Origin: Heterohyrax brucei
Lineage: Eukaryota; Chordata; Mammalia; Hyracoidea; Procaviidae
NCBI GenBank assembly: GCA_028571685.1
Contig: CM053148.1
Coordinates: 92,836,001-92,900,000, forward strand
DNA: 64,000 bases
Direction: 5' to 3'
Part shown: positions 33,283 to 43,511 of the stretch, in pieces
Numbering within the stretch: the stretch's first letter is position 1
Layout of the letters: each line of letters starts with the position of its first letter
Program-made: the position numbers and the translations under genes
Notes under the pieces: model-generated
What the model was told of the DNA's origin: nothing
The model's database searches: none
What the model saw: only the letters and a program-made list of their open reading frames with translations

Positions 33283-34835
33283 AGCATATGATCAGCAACT
33301 GATGGTACTGAAGGAAGAAGTCAAAGCTGCACTGAAGGCATTGGCAAAAAACAAGGCTCCAGGAATTGATGGAATATCAATTGAGATATTTTGACAAACA
33401 TATGCAGCACTGGAAGTACTCAATTGTCTATGCCAGGAAATTTGGAGGAAAGCTACCTGGCCAACTCACTGGGAGAGATCCATATTTATTTATGCCCACT
33501 GCAAAAAAAGGTCATCCAACCAAATGTGGAAATTACCAAACAATATCGTTGATATCACATGCAAGTAAAATTCTGCTCAAGATCATTCAAAAGCAACTGC
33601 AACAGTATGTTGACAAGAAACTTCCAGAAATTCACGTTGAATGCAGAAAAGGATGTGGAACTGGGGTATCATTGTTCATGCCAGGTGGATCTCAGCTGAA
33701 AGCAAAGAATACCAGAAAGATGTTTACTTTCATTGACTATGTAAAGCATTTGACTGTGAGCCATACTAAACTATGGCTAATCTTGAGGAGAGTGGGAATT
33801 CCAGAACAACTAATTGTGCTCTTATGGAATCTGTATATGGATCAAGAGGCAGTAGCACAAACAGAACAAAGGGACACTGCATGGCTTAAAGTCAGGAAAA
33901 GTGTGCGTCAGGGTTGTATTCTTTCACCGCACATTTTTAATCTATAGGCCAAGCACCTAATCTGAGAAGCTGGATTATATGAAGTAGAACAAGGCATCAG
34001 GATTGGAGAACAACTCATTAACAACTTGGGTTATGCAGACAACAACACCTTGCCAAAGCCAAGTGCCATTGACAACACCACCTTACTTGCTGGAAATGAA
34101 GAAGATTTGAAACACTTACTGATGAAGATCAAGGACCCCAGTCTCCAGTATGGATTGCACCTCAACATCAAAAAAACAAAATTCCTCACACCTGAATTGG
34201 TAAGCAATATTGTCATAAATGGAGAAAAGATTGAGGTTGTCAGGGATTTTATTTTACTTGGGTCCACAATCAATGCCCATGGAAGCAGCAGTTCAGAAAT
34301 CAAAAGATGCATTGCACTGGGAAAATCTGCTGCAAAGGACCTCTTTAAAGTATTGAAAAGTAAGGATGTCACTTTGAAGACTTAAACACACCTGATGGAA
34401 GCCATGGTATTTTCACTCTCATCATATGCATGCAAAAGCTGGACCATGAACAAAGAAGACAGAAGAAGAATTGATGCCTTTGAATTGTGGTGTTTGAGAA
34501 GAACGTTGAATGTGCCACTGACTGTGAAAAGAACAACTGGATTTGTTCTGGAAGATGTACAACAGGAATGCCCCTTGGAAGCAAAGATGGCAAGACTGCA
34601 TCTTACATACTTCGAACATGTTGTCAGGAACTATCAGGCCCTGGAAACGGATGCAGTGCTTGGCAGAGTGGAAGGTCAGCAAAAAGTTTAAGACCCCTGG
34701 TGAGATGAATTTAGACAGTGGTGCAACAATGGGCTTACACATAGAAACGATTGTGGACATGGCGCAAGACTGGGCACTGTTTTGTTATGTTGTTCGTAGA
34801 GTCGCTATGAGTCAGAGTTAACTGGCTGGCACTTA

Positions 34836-34847
<12 letters not shown>
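33283..34847 (+). mobile_element. RTE/BovB-type LINE, reverse transcriptase to 3' end
   Basis: Best-preserved RTE copy, 5' truncated upstream of the reverse transcriptase. The ORF survives in pieces: 33110-33394 (RT start, NKAPGIDGI motif), 33366-33947 (SxIPKK-like, SLISHASK, FIDY of motif A, RQGCILSP), 34026-34385 (catalytic box) and 34395-34691 (C-terminal domain with SCESWT-like and RxRR-like segments). A one-base loss after FIDY destroys the KAFD part of motif A. The YADD box reads YADN (about 34031-34042), losing one metal-binding Asp. The 3' tail ATGAGTCAGAGTTAACTGG ... GGCACTTAACAACAACAAC matches the AfroSINE 3' end. Non-functional. Confidence 0.9.
34038..34085 (-). mobile_element. 18-nt tail insertion with 15-bp duplication
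   Basis: GACAACAACACCTTG (34038-34052) and GACAACACCACCTTA (34071-34085) match at 13 of 15 positions and flank CCAAAGCCAAGTGCCATT. Removing the insert and one repeat restores the normal RTE spacing just after the catalytic box. The 33-nt gain keeps the frame open. Confidence 0.68.
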
Positions 34848-34867
<20 letters not shown>

Positions 34868-34868
34868 A
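34847..34868. repeat. (TA)n microsatellite
   Basis: ATATATATATATATATATAT directly after the RTE tail. Confidence 0.9.
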
Positions 34869-35544
34869 TTATTTTTGCATGACTACTACTGCGTTTCCCC
34901 TAAAACATGTGTTGAAAGCCTAATTCCTATACTTTTAAACATGGACTTCTTTGAAAATAAGATGCTTCTTTTATTATGTTAATGAGATGGTATCAGAGTT
35001 AGTAAACCTAATCACTTCTGAGTGTTAAAAGAACAAAACACAGTCAGACCCACCACAGGGAAGAGATGGATGACATGTGAGGATCAGTTAGCAAGCAAAG
35101 GGGCTTCCAGAATTACCAGAAGACAAGAACTTGAAAAGAGGCTGATAGGGGTCAACATATCTGAAAACCTGTTTTGACATTTATCCTCTAAAAGTGTGAG
35201 AAAGTAAATGTCTGTTCATTAAAGCCAAGCACTCGCGGTATTTTTAAAGCAGCCCTAGCAAACTTAGGATACTCGCCTCCCACTCTTCAAATGCCTTGAA
35301 TATTAGCACTGCTAATGCAAGTGTCACTCTGTCCAACCATTTTGTACAGTTAGTCACTTATTTTTTGTCAGCTTATTCTCAATTGTAATACTGACATTTG
35401 TATTCCATTCTTAGGGCTTCTAAATAATACCAGGGCAGAGATAGAATCTTGTATTTCTTTATTTCACCACAACAAAGTATATTCTCTTGCAAAAAAAACA
35501 CAGTGTTTATGAAATATGATAATGAAATTAATAGAATCATTTTA
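34869..35544. other. no recognised gene
   Basis: About 34885-35275 has an 'acatgtgttgaaagcc ... gtgttaa' flavour of an old LTR or DNA repeat, but I cannot classify it. The rest is AT-rich. Confidence 0.4.
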
Positions 35545-38085
35545 AAAAAGCTTTTGTATAAGAAACCTATACAAAGAAAACTGTAGAACACTACTGCAAG
35601 AAATGGAAACACATCCACATAAATGGAAGAACATACTATGCTCATGGATAGGTAGATCTGACACTATGAAAATGATCATTTTACCCAAAGCAATCTACAA
35701 ATGCAATGCAATCCCAATCCAAATGACAATACCATTCTTTAAAGAGATGAAGAAAAAAAAATCATTAACTTTAGATAACACACAAAGAGGCCCCCGATAA
35801 GTAAAGCAGTATTGAAGAAGAAGAAGAAAGTAGGAGACTTGCATTACCTGACCTACAATCTGCTATACAGCTTCAGTATTCCAAAACAACCTGACGCTGG
35901 TACAAAGACAGATACATTGACCAATAGAACAGAATTGAGAGCCCAGATGTAAATCCATCTACCTGCCATCACCTGATCTTTCACAAGGGTCCAAAGTCCA
36001 ACAGACAGTCTTTTTGACAAATGATGCTGGGGAAACTAGATGGTCATCTGCAAATCATGTAACAGGACTCAAAAATTAATTCAAAATGTATCAAAGAACT
36101 AAATAGACAACCTAAAACTATAAGGATCATAGAAAAAAAGTTGATCAACACTAGAGACCCTAATACCTAGGACTAACAGGAAACAAACTTTAACTAACAA
36201 CATACAAACTCCAGAAGATAAGCTGAATAACTGAGATCTCCTGAAAGTTAAAGATTTATGCCCATCAAAAAACTTCACCATGAAAGTAAAAAGAAACGGG
36301 CAAATAACTGTCTATCACAAGTCTGATAAAAGTCTAATCTCTAAAATCTGTAGTAGAATCTAACATCTCTACTTGGGGGCAAACAATCCGATTAAAAAAT
36401 AGGCAAAGGAAATGTACAGACATTTCACCAACAAAAGACATTCAAGTGACTAATAGACACATGAGGCAATGCTTGTGATCACTAGCCATTATCTAAGATA
36501 CAAAAACCAAACCGCTTGCTGTCCAGTCAATTCTGATTCATAGGACAGAGCAGAACTGCCCCATTGAGTTTCCAAGGTGTGCCTGGTGGATTCAAATGGT
36601 TGACCTTTTGGTTAGCAGCCATGCCACTATGCAACCAGAATTTCCCACTAGCCACTAGAGAGAGATAAATCAAGACCACAGTGAGGTGCCATCTCACTCT
36701 GGCATTACTAGAACAAATAAAAAACAGGAAGTAATAAATTTTGGAGAAGTTGTTAGGAGACTGGAACTCTTAGACACTGTTGGTGGAAATGCAAAATGGT
36801 ATAATCATGTTGGAAAGTGACACAACACTTCCTTGGAAAGCTAGAAATAGAAGTGCCATGAGATCCAGCAATCTCACTCCTAGGAATATATGCTAGAGAA
36901 ACAAGAGTAGTCACAGGAATAGACATGTACACCCATGTTCACTGCAGCATTGTTCACAATAGTAAAAATACGGAAGCAACCTATATGCCTGTCAACAGAT
37001 GAATGTTTAAACAAACTGTGGTGTGTACTGGAACATAGAGCACTACGTGCTTTTGTAAAGAACAGTGATGAATCTGTGAAGCATCTCAACAGGAATGAAT
37101 CTGGAGGGCATTATGCTACATGAAATAAGTAAATTGCAAAAGGGCAAATATTGTAAGAGAACACCACAATAAAAACTCATGAAAAAGTTTACACACAAAA
37201 AGAAACAATCTTTGGTGGTTATGAGGGAGGGGAAGGGTAAAAGTAGAAAAACACTAAATAGACAATAGATAAGCGGTAACTTGGGGGAAGGGTAAGATAG
37301 CACACAGCACTGGGGAAGCCAGCACAACTTGTTCAGGTTGGATCCCTGAGGGATCCAATTACTGGGCTGAGGGCTATAGTGTCTCTGGTCTCAGGAAACA
37401 TCTAGCTCAATTTGTAAAACATGGTTTATAAAGAAAATGTGCTTCATTCTACTTTGATGAGTAGCATTTGGGTCTTAAACCTTATGAGCAGCCTTCTAGA
37501 ATACGCTACTGGTCTCATCCCTTCTGGAGCAAGGGAGAATGAAGAAAACTAAAGACACAGGGAAAGATAAGTCCAAAGGACTAACGGACCACGACTACCA
37601 AGCCTTCACCAAACTGAGTTGAGCACAACTAGATGGTGCCCAGCTACCACCAATGACTGCCCTGACAAGGATCACAATAAGAGATCCTGAGCAGAACTGA
37701 AGAAGAATGTGAAACAAAATTGTAGCTCAAAAACAGACCAGACTTACCGTCCTGACAGAAACTGGAGAAACTCTGGAGTGTTACAGTCCATGAGACTCCC
37801 TTTTAGTTTGGTAATGAAGTTTCTCCTGAGGTTGACCTTTTAGCCAAAGATTAGACAGGCCCATAGGCCAAAAACATATTAAAAGAGCACACCAGCCTAG
37901 GAGTAAGGATAAGAAGTCAGAAGAGGGAGAGAAAGCTGGTAACAGGGAATCCAAGGTTGAAAAGGGAAAGTATTAACATATCATGGGGTTGTTAACCAAT
38001 GGCATCAAACAATAAGCATACCAACTGTTGAATGAGAAGCTAGTTCTATAAAACTTCATCTAAAGTACAATGATAAAAGCATTTT
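35545..38085 (+). mobile_element. L1 LINE, ORF2 end and 3' UTR
   Basis: L1 5'-truncated within the C-terminal part of ORF2. 35600-35750 encodes the KWKN/HMLMDR-like stretch and 'MTIPFFKEM'. The 'tatgcctgtcaacagatgaatg' block at about 36990 is a classic L1 ORF2-end/3' UTR marker. A long afrotherian-style 3' UTR follows to about 38085. Frameshifts throughout, so inactive. An AfroSINE interrupts it at 36501-36643. Extent of the 3' UTR is inferred from continuous L1-like texture. Confidence 0.75.
36501..36643 (-). mobile_element. AfroSINE inside L1
   Basis: Minus copy: ACAAAAACCAAACCGCTTGC tail to CAACCAGAATTTCC head, about 15 bp of body missing. Confidence 0.9.
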
Positions 38086-38120
38086 TAGATTAATTTACTT
38101 TTTCTAACACAATATGATTA

Positions 38121-38286
38121 AATGGAAACTCTGGTGGTATAGTGGTTAAGTGCTACCTCTGCTAATCATAAAATCGGAAGTTCAAATCCTCCAGGCGCTC
38201 CTTGAAAACTCTATGGAGCACTTCTACTCTGTCTTCACTAGGAGTTGGAATCGACTCGATGACAGTGGATTTGGTTTGGGTTTGGA
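38121..38286 (+). mobile_element. AfroSINE
   Basis: Plus copy: AATGGAAACTCTGGTGGTATAG head, GGAATCGACTCGATGACAG tail. The tail keeps CpG-bearing positions, suggesting it is relatively young. Confidence 0.92.
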
Positions 38287-38495
38287 TAATTAAAAGAATA
38301 GAAATTAAGGTCTATGTAGGAAATGACCAGGAATCTTTCAAAGTTTTTGCATCCCATTTCTTATAGGTAGAAGACATTTTTTAGGGAAAAAGAAGTTTAG
38401 AGAATGAAGAAGCAAAGTGGGGATAAGGAAAAGCCATCAGGAGAGGAGCTGATACACAGGGAGAATACAAAGGTATCAAAAAGCGTGAGTGATAG

Positions 38496-39056
38496 TGTTG
38501 GGGAAAAATTTGTTGTAAGGAAAAAGATCTTTTTACAACTTTCCTCTAGTTACCCCCCCCCCCCAGCACTCAGCCCATACATTCCTGACTGTTGAACAAA
38601 AACGTGAAGGGCCACTTCCCTAACCACAAGAACTAGTTTTGGAAACAACGGGACAATATAGAACCAACCCCCCTTCAGAGTTCAAGGAACTTACTCAAAA
38701 AGGCTGGTTTCGGGAATAACAAGAAAGAACTTACCCAAAAAGGCTAGTTTCAGAAATACCAGGAAGTAAATGCACCCGAAATATCCGCCCTAGCCCCGAG
38801 CTAATACAAACCAACCCCACGCCGAACCTTTCCCAACCCCACCTCCCCCAAGAATGTAAGACCCTGCCTTTATATACTCTGTACTTTTCTTGTTCGGGGC
38901 TCATTCCCTCTACTCTGACAAGAGTATGGATTGAGCCCCAGCATGCTGGAATAAAAGCCTCTTGCTGTTGCATCAAGCTGCAGACTTCGTGACTGATTGG
39001 GGTTACGCCGTCACCTGTGACTTGAGGAGGGGTCTCCCCTGTTGGGGGTCCTTTCA
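38496..39056 (+). mobile_element. solo LTR, gammaretrovirus-like (ERV1)
   Basis: 561 bp flanked by a perfect 4-bp duplication ATAG (38492-38495, 39057-39060), beginning TG and ending CTTTCA. It has the parts of an LTR in order. A U3 carries two about 40-bp direct repeats (about 38686-38725 and 38726-38765, each with CAAAAAGGCTRGTTTC), like the enhancer repeats of gammaretroviral LTRs. A TATA box lies at about 38872 (TATATACTC), AATAAA at about 38951, then a U5. No internal genes. A C-run of about 12 lies at 38554-38565. Confidence 0.82.
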
Positions 39057-39060
39057 ATAG

Positions 39061-39988
39061 TATCGAACGGTTAGAGAGCTGGGTCACATGCCATTATGGC
39101 ACTATGTATTCATTGTTAATCTCTTTAGGACGGTACTGTGACACGTAGCCTACTCAGAGCAGTTGTGACATCCCCGTGACTGGGTTCTGCATTGTGCCTG
39201 CATGCCTTATTTAACTGAATTTTACCCTTTGTTTAAAGACAGTTTTCAGAAGTGTACGCTAGAATCGTTGTGTACCACACCTAGGGTAATACCACACAAC
39301 AAGGCCAATTTAAACCTGCCTTGCAGAGGTTTGAAATACCGCAGGGAAATCAACAGCAGAGAGCTTCCCAGTCAGTGAGGGGAAGATGCGATCGCCAATA
39401 AAGGCAAGTTGCAACCGGCTGGCTCTGGGCTTTATCTCCTCCCCTCCAATTTCTGCAAACGGAAACCTATAAATCTGGCCTTCTGCGCTGCCTGTGGAGT
39501 GTTAATGACTGTTCTGCTAAGGGGTCCTCTGAGCTGCAGGTAGAAAATAATGACTATCAGACAGAGGGATGTCATCCAGAAGGTCAGAGAGCAAAGCTCT
39601 CGAAGCTTCCACGTGGCAGTGAAATGCCAGCCCAATGCGTCTGTGAGGCACCTTCAGTCCAGCCTGCAAGTAATGTGTCTCTAAGCAGCTTTGCTGATGA
39701 AGCCAAGAAACTCACGTTGCTACATGTGTAGCTGAGGCATATACAAAGGGGCAGCGACCGAACTGCAGTTATTCCCTTTTTAAGAATTCCTTGTTCTTGA
39801 AACCAAAACTCGTAAGCGGTGAGTGCTAAGTCCATTTTCTTTGTTTCGTTTTCAGTAACTGGCAATCATGTAATATTTTAATATTCATCTACTATTCATA
39901 CTTAATATCATATTTAATATAAATATTCATATTTAATAGTCATACAATATTTAAATTTTACATTTTCCAGGCTTATATGTGACATCAG
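39061..39988. other. repeat-free, less AT-rich stretch; candidate conserved element
   Basis: No recognised repeat across about 0.9 kb. The central part (about 39340-39860) is visibly less AT-rich than its surroundings and has no obvious decayed transposon. Open frames at 39432-39635 and 39584-39865 on the minus strand have no recognisable motif. It could be regulatory sequence, an untranslated exon or an unrecognised old repeat. Confidence 0.35.
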
Positions 39989-40147
39989 AAACTGGTGGCT
40001 TGGTGCTTAAGTGCTGCGGCCGCTAACCAGAGGGTCAGCGGTTCAAATCTGCCAGATGCTCCTTGGAAGCTCTATGGAGTAGTTCTACTCTGTCTATAGG
40101 GTCACTATGAGTCAGGATTGTCACGAAGGCAGTGGGTTTGGTTGGGC
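39989..40147 (+). mobile_element. AfroSINE
   Basis: Plus copy: GAAACTGGTGGCTTGGTGC head, GCGGTTCAAATCTGCC B-box region, GGCAGTGGGTTTGGTTGGG tail. Confidence 0.92.
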
Positions 40148-40720
40148 TGGCTTACATGTGGCATTATGAAGACAGCAAAGTTTGTGACTTTCAAGTCCTC
40201 AAACATAAATCTAAGTGAAAGAAAGCATAGAAAAAGAATCTAAATAAATGGGTTTTGCACAGTCCTTTGTGTTAAGGATGTTGCTAGTCTTTTTTATTAT
40301 ACTGTGTTCAGCTAATTGAGGATTACTGCAGATTCAAAACAGGTCTCTTTATTTACTTTTCTCAGACGAGAATGAACAAATCTGTTTCCAAGCTAGTTTG
40401 ATAATGGATTTAGATGTTTCAAAAGGTGATGTTATACTTTGTTTTTTAATAACATACCTAATATTTCTCATGAATACTACAGAGTGCTGATAACCTCAGC
40501 TTCTTCTGAAACAAATCATCTTTCTTTTATGCTATAGTTTCAATGGTGAAATTTTATAATTCTAATTTCAGGCTTGTGTCTTGAAGAGAGAGAAAAGAAT
40601 GCATTTTTGGTCTCACATACACAAATAATCTAAGACACACAGGCACAGACGCACACACATCTTTACATTTCATTCCTGAAAAACCTTGACTTGACAACAA
40701 TAAGTTTGGTTTGTTTGTTT
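40148..40720. other. no recognised feature
   Basis: AT-rich, nothing supported. Confidence 0.5.
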
Positions 40721-40842
40721 TAAAAGCTCACTCCCTGCCATTGAGTTAGGCCTGACTTATAGTGACCCTATAGGTCAGAATAGAACTGTCCCACAGAGTT
40801 TCCGAGAAGTGCCTCTTGGATTTGAACTGCCAACCATTTGGG
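40721..40842 (-). mobile_element. AfroSINE lacking its head
   Basis: Minus copy with tail (CACTCCCTGCCATTGAG) and body (AGAGTTTCCGAGAAGTGCC) but truncated at CAACCATTTGGGG. Confidence 0.85.
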
Positions 40843-40916
40843 GATGTTATTTCTTTCTACATTCCTATTGTACTAGTGGTAGACCTCTCTGAGGCAACCA
40901 ATGATCCTAGATGGAT

Positions 40917-41066
40917 GGAGATTGATAAAAGTGAGGTATTTCATACTATCAAAGAGAACATTTGATGGAGACTGGGTGGATGCAAGATCATGTCACACTA
41001 TTAGAGAGAACATTTCATTGAGATTGGGTGAAAGTGAGGTATCCCAGACTATTAGGACATTTGAAA
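40917..41066. repeat. three-unit ~50-bp minisatellite
   Basis: Three diverged tandem units, each with GAGA(T/C)TGG..., a GTGAGGTAT or similar middle, a CTAT(T/C)A and a GA(G)AACATTT end. Unit boundaries lie at about 40917, 40967 and 41019. The 61-codon open frame over it (40901-41086) reflects the repeat, not a gene. Confidence 0.65.
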
Positions 41067-41094
41067 GTATACCTAAAAAAGGCTAAAGGTGTTA

Positions 41095-41490
41095 TCGTCT
41101 TTAAATAAATAATTATCGTCAAGTACTGAGGTTACAGCAGTGAATGGTGTAAGCAAGCCCACCATTCTTATGGAGATTACAATCTTATGGAAAATTAGGG
41201 AACAAATTTTTAAAATTCCATACAAAATATGTAATTAAAAACTTTGTTAAGTGCCAAAAGAGAAGACCAGATAAGAGTATCCTCTTGGAAGACTTCCCTG
41301 GAAAAATGATGCCTGTATTGTCAACCAGCAGGCAGCAACAGCTGCAAAGGCCCTAAGAAGGTTGAGAAATTTAGTTTGAAAGGATAAAGATACTCGCTGT
41401 AGTGAGAGGGCACTTAGAAAGAGTCACCATAGGGGCTTGAAAACGTTGGCAGAGGCAGGTCATTTAGGGCCCCGAGTCTAGAATTTTTAC
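41095..41490 (+). repeat. ancient mammalian repeat (L2/MIR-era)
   Basis: GAGGTTACAGCAGTGAATGG ... ATGGAGATTACAATCTTATGG, followed by GCAAAGGCCCTAAGAAGG and GGTCATTTAGGGCCC, matches the texture of a mammal-wide repeat ('...aaggccctgaggcagg...'). Name uncertain. Confidence 0.45.
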
Positions 41491-41499
41491 CTGTTTCTG

Positions 41500-41650
41500 T
41501 TGTTGGCGTAGTGAAGTGCTATGACTGCTAACCAAAAGATCAGCAGTTCAAACCCACTAGATGCTCCTTGGAAACTCTGAGGGGCAGTTCTACTCTGTCC
41601 TATAGGGTCACTGTTGGTTGGCATTGACTTGACAGCATTGAGTTTTTTTA
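41500..41650 (+). mobile_element. AfroSINE
   Basis: Plus copy lacking the first head bases. CTAACCAAAAGATCAGCAGTT intact, then the GACTTGACAGCATTGAG tail. Confidence 0.88.
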
Positions 41651-41675
41651 ACTTGTTTTTCTTTAACTGAACAAT

Positions 41676-41842
41676 AGAAAATCCTGGTCATTAAGTGCTG
41701 CATCTGCTAAACAAAAGGTTGACAATTTGAATTCATCAAGCAGTCCTTGGAAACTCTATGGATGAGTCTACTCTATCCTATAGGATCCCCTACAGGATCC
41801 TCATGAGTTGGAATCCACTCAAGGGCAGTGTGGGTTTTTTGT
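41676..41842 (+). mobile_element. AfroSINE
   Basis: Plus copy with a 20-bp local duplication (ATAGGATCCCCTACAGGATCC) just before its tail. Confidence 0.88.
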
Positions 41843-42013
41843 TTTCTTCTGTTTTTTGTTTTGTTTTGTTTTTTTTAGATATAGAACTATGAAAGCTGAC
41901 TAAAGAGATTAACCCTATCAGTCACGATGTGATGACAATTACCAATTAATTCTCTGCATCTGAAAGGCAAGAGTGCAAGAGTGAACTCTAGTCAGGTAGC
42001 TCCTACCTATACA

Positions 42014-42161
42014 CTGGAAAGCCTGCTGATGAGGTGGTTAAGTGCTACGACTGCTAACCAAAAGTTCGATAGTCTGACCTCCTTGGAAACTCTGTGGGGC
42101 AGTGACACTCTGTCTCATGGGGTCACTTGATGGCAAGGGATTAGTTTTGGGTTTGGTTCAC
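42014..42161 (+). mobile_element. AfroSINE, small internal deletions
   Basis: Plus copy: CTGGAAAGCCTGCTGATGAGG head. B-box region shortened (AGTCTGACCTCCTTGG). Confidence 0.86.
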
Positions 42162-42260
42162 CCATCTATTAAAGAGATGGTGGGAATGTGGATGGGCATA
42201 GAAGCCCTGGAGGTAGAGAGAGGCAGATGGACTTTACAGGTCTCATCAATAAAGCTACCA

Positions 42261-42756
42261 GCTCATCCTAGAAAAGGCACTATTTACCTCATTGCTGAAT
42301 ATGGTCACCTGTGGTCACCTTGAAAGTATTCCCCTTGGGAAGCTATGTACTGTCATCAGCTCCTAGGCTACCCTTAAAAGCAATTTTGAAACTCTTTTTC
42401 TGGAATGGCCATCAGAGCTGTCATCAAAATTTCTCCCTTTCAATATTTCCTTTATATTCAGGTAAAGAAAAATGTCAGTGGGGACCAGGTCAGGTGAGTA
42501 GGGAGGGTGTTCCAATACAGTTATTTGCATACTGGCTGAAAACTCCCTCACAGACAACTGTACAGTTAAGATCTCAAACCTGCCACCCTGCCACAGCATG
42601 ACATGGCCATTCCAGAGAGTTCTAAAATTGCTTTGAAGGGGGGACTAGGTGCTGGCATCAGTGCATAGATTCCCAAAGGGAGTACTTTGTAGTGATGTGC
42701 GGTAATCAAGTATGTAGCACTTAGAATAATTAAGTTTGCAGACTTGTTGGATCTCA
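42261..42756 (-). mobile_element. foldback mariner relic, copy C
   Basis: Third copy of the palindromic mariner, inverted relative to A and B. The long arm lies at 42261-42405 and the short arm at 42606-42756. The minus-strand frame 42363-42599 shows the VREF..., ITVLEHPPYSPDL (third catalytic Asp) and EILKGR segments of the transposase. The outermost bases of the left end are lost. Its core spacer agrees with those of A and B, so the structure is inherited, not made at each locus. Confidence 0.8.
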
Positions 42757-43190
42757 TGTTTGACTGATGAATAGGACTTTGTAACTGACAGAATGTGGTG
42801 CATAAGATAATTCTTAGACATAAGGTGGAAGAATGGTATATTAAGAAAGGGTTTGTAATATCAAGCTTAGAAATTCATACTTAAGCAAAATGTGGCAGCT
42901 GAATTGAAAGATGGTTGAGGGAAAAATGATTAGCAACCAGGGGAGTTGCTAGGCTAGGCAGAGAACTGTGTGCATCTGTTCCTGTAACCTCTCCTCCCTA
43001 ACCCTCTCACCCCCAGTTGCTTGGATCTTTGCTGTTGATAACTACTAATAATCTCTTTGGTGGCAGTGTAAAGATCACAGCGTGAGACAAGCGTCATTAA
43101 CTTAGATCACTAATCCATGCCCTCAACACCGCTGAGCAGAGGTAAACTTGCTTCTGCCAATCCCTGCCTGCCACCACAGGAATTTTGTTG
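42757..43190. other. no recognised feature
   Basis: No repeat or gene recognised. Confidence 0.45.
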
Positions 43191-43304
43191 AGAGAGGGAG
43201 AGAGAGAGAGAGAGAGAGAGGGAAGAAGGAAAGTGTGGGAGGAAGGAGGGAGGGAGAGCTGGAGGGAGAGAGGAAGGGAGGAAGGAAGGAAGAAAGGAAG
43301 AGAA
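43190..43304. repeat. (GA)n / GGAA-rich polypurine tract
   Basis: About 115 bp with almost no pyrimidines on the plus strand: (GA)n of about 12 units, then GGAAGGAGGGAGG-type sequence. It produces spurious open frames on both strands (43097-43534). Confidence 0.9.
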
Positions 43305-43511
43305 CACATTTTTTAAAAACACAGATTTATAAGGGAAACAGTGAATCATGTCATAGAACTAAAAAGATTGTAGATGTGAAAGAAAACCACACATGTACAC
43401 ACATACCACATTTCAGGAGCTTTATTGTCCAGGATACATTTAAAGTTTTCTACCAATTTGTCATTTGCAGTGTGTGTATTTGTCATGAGCACCCAGAAAA
43501 TGTCGATGGTT

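Noticed and set aside
39584-39865. 93-codon minus frame in the repeat-free island
   Set aside because: No recognised domain. Kept only as part of the candidate conserved region, not as a gene.
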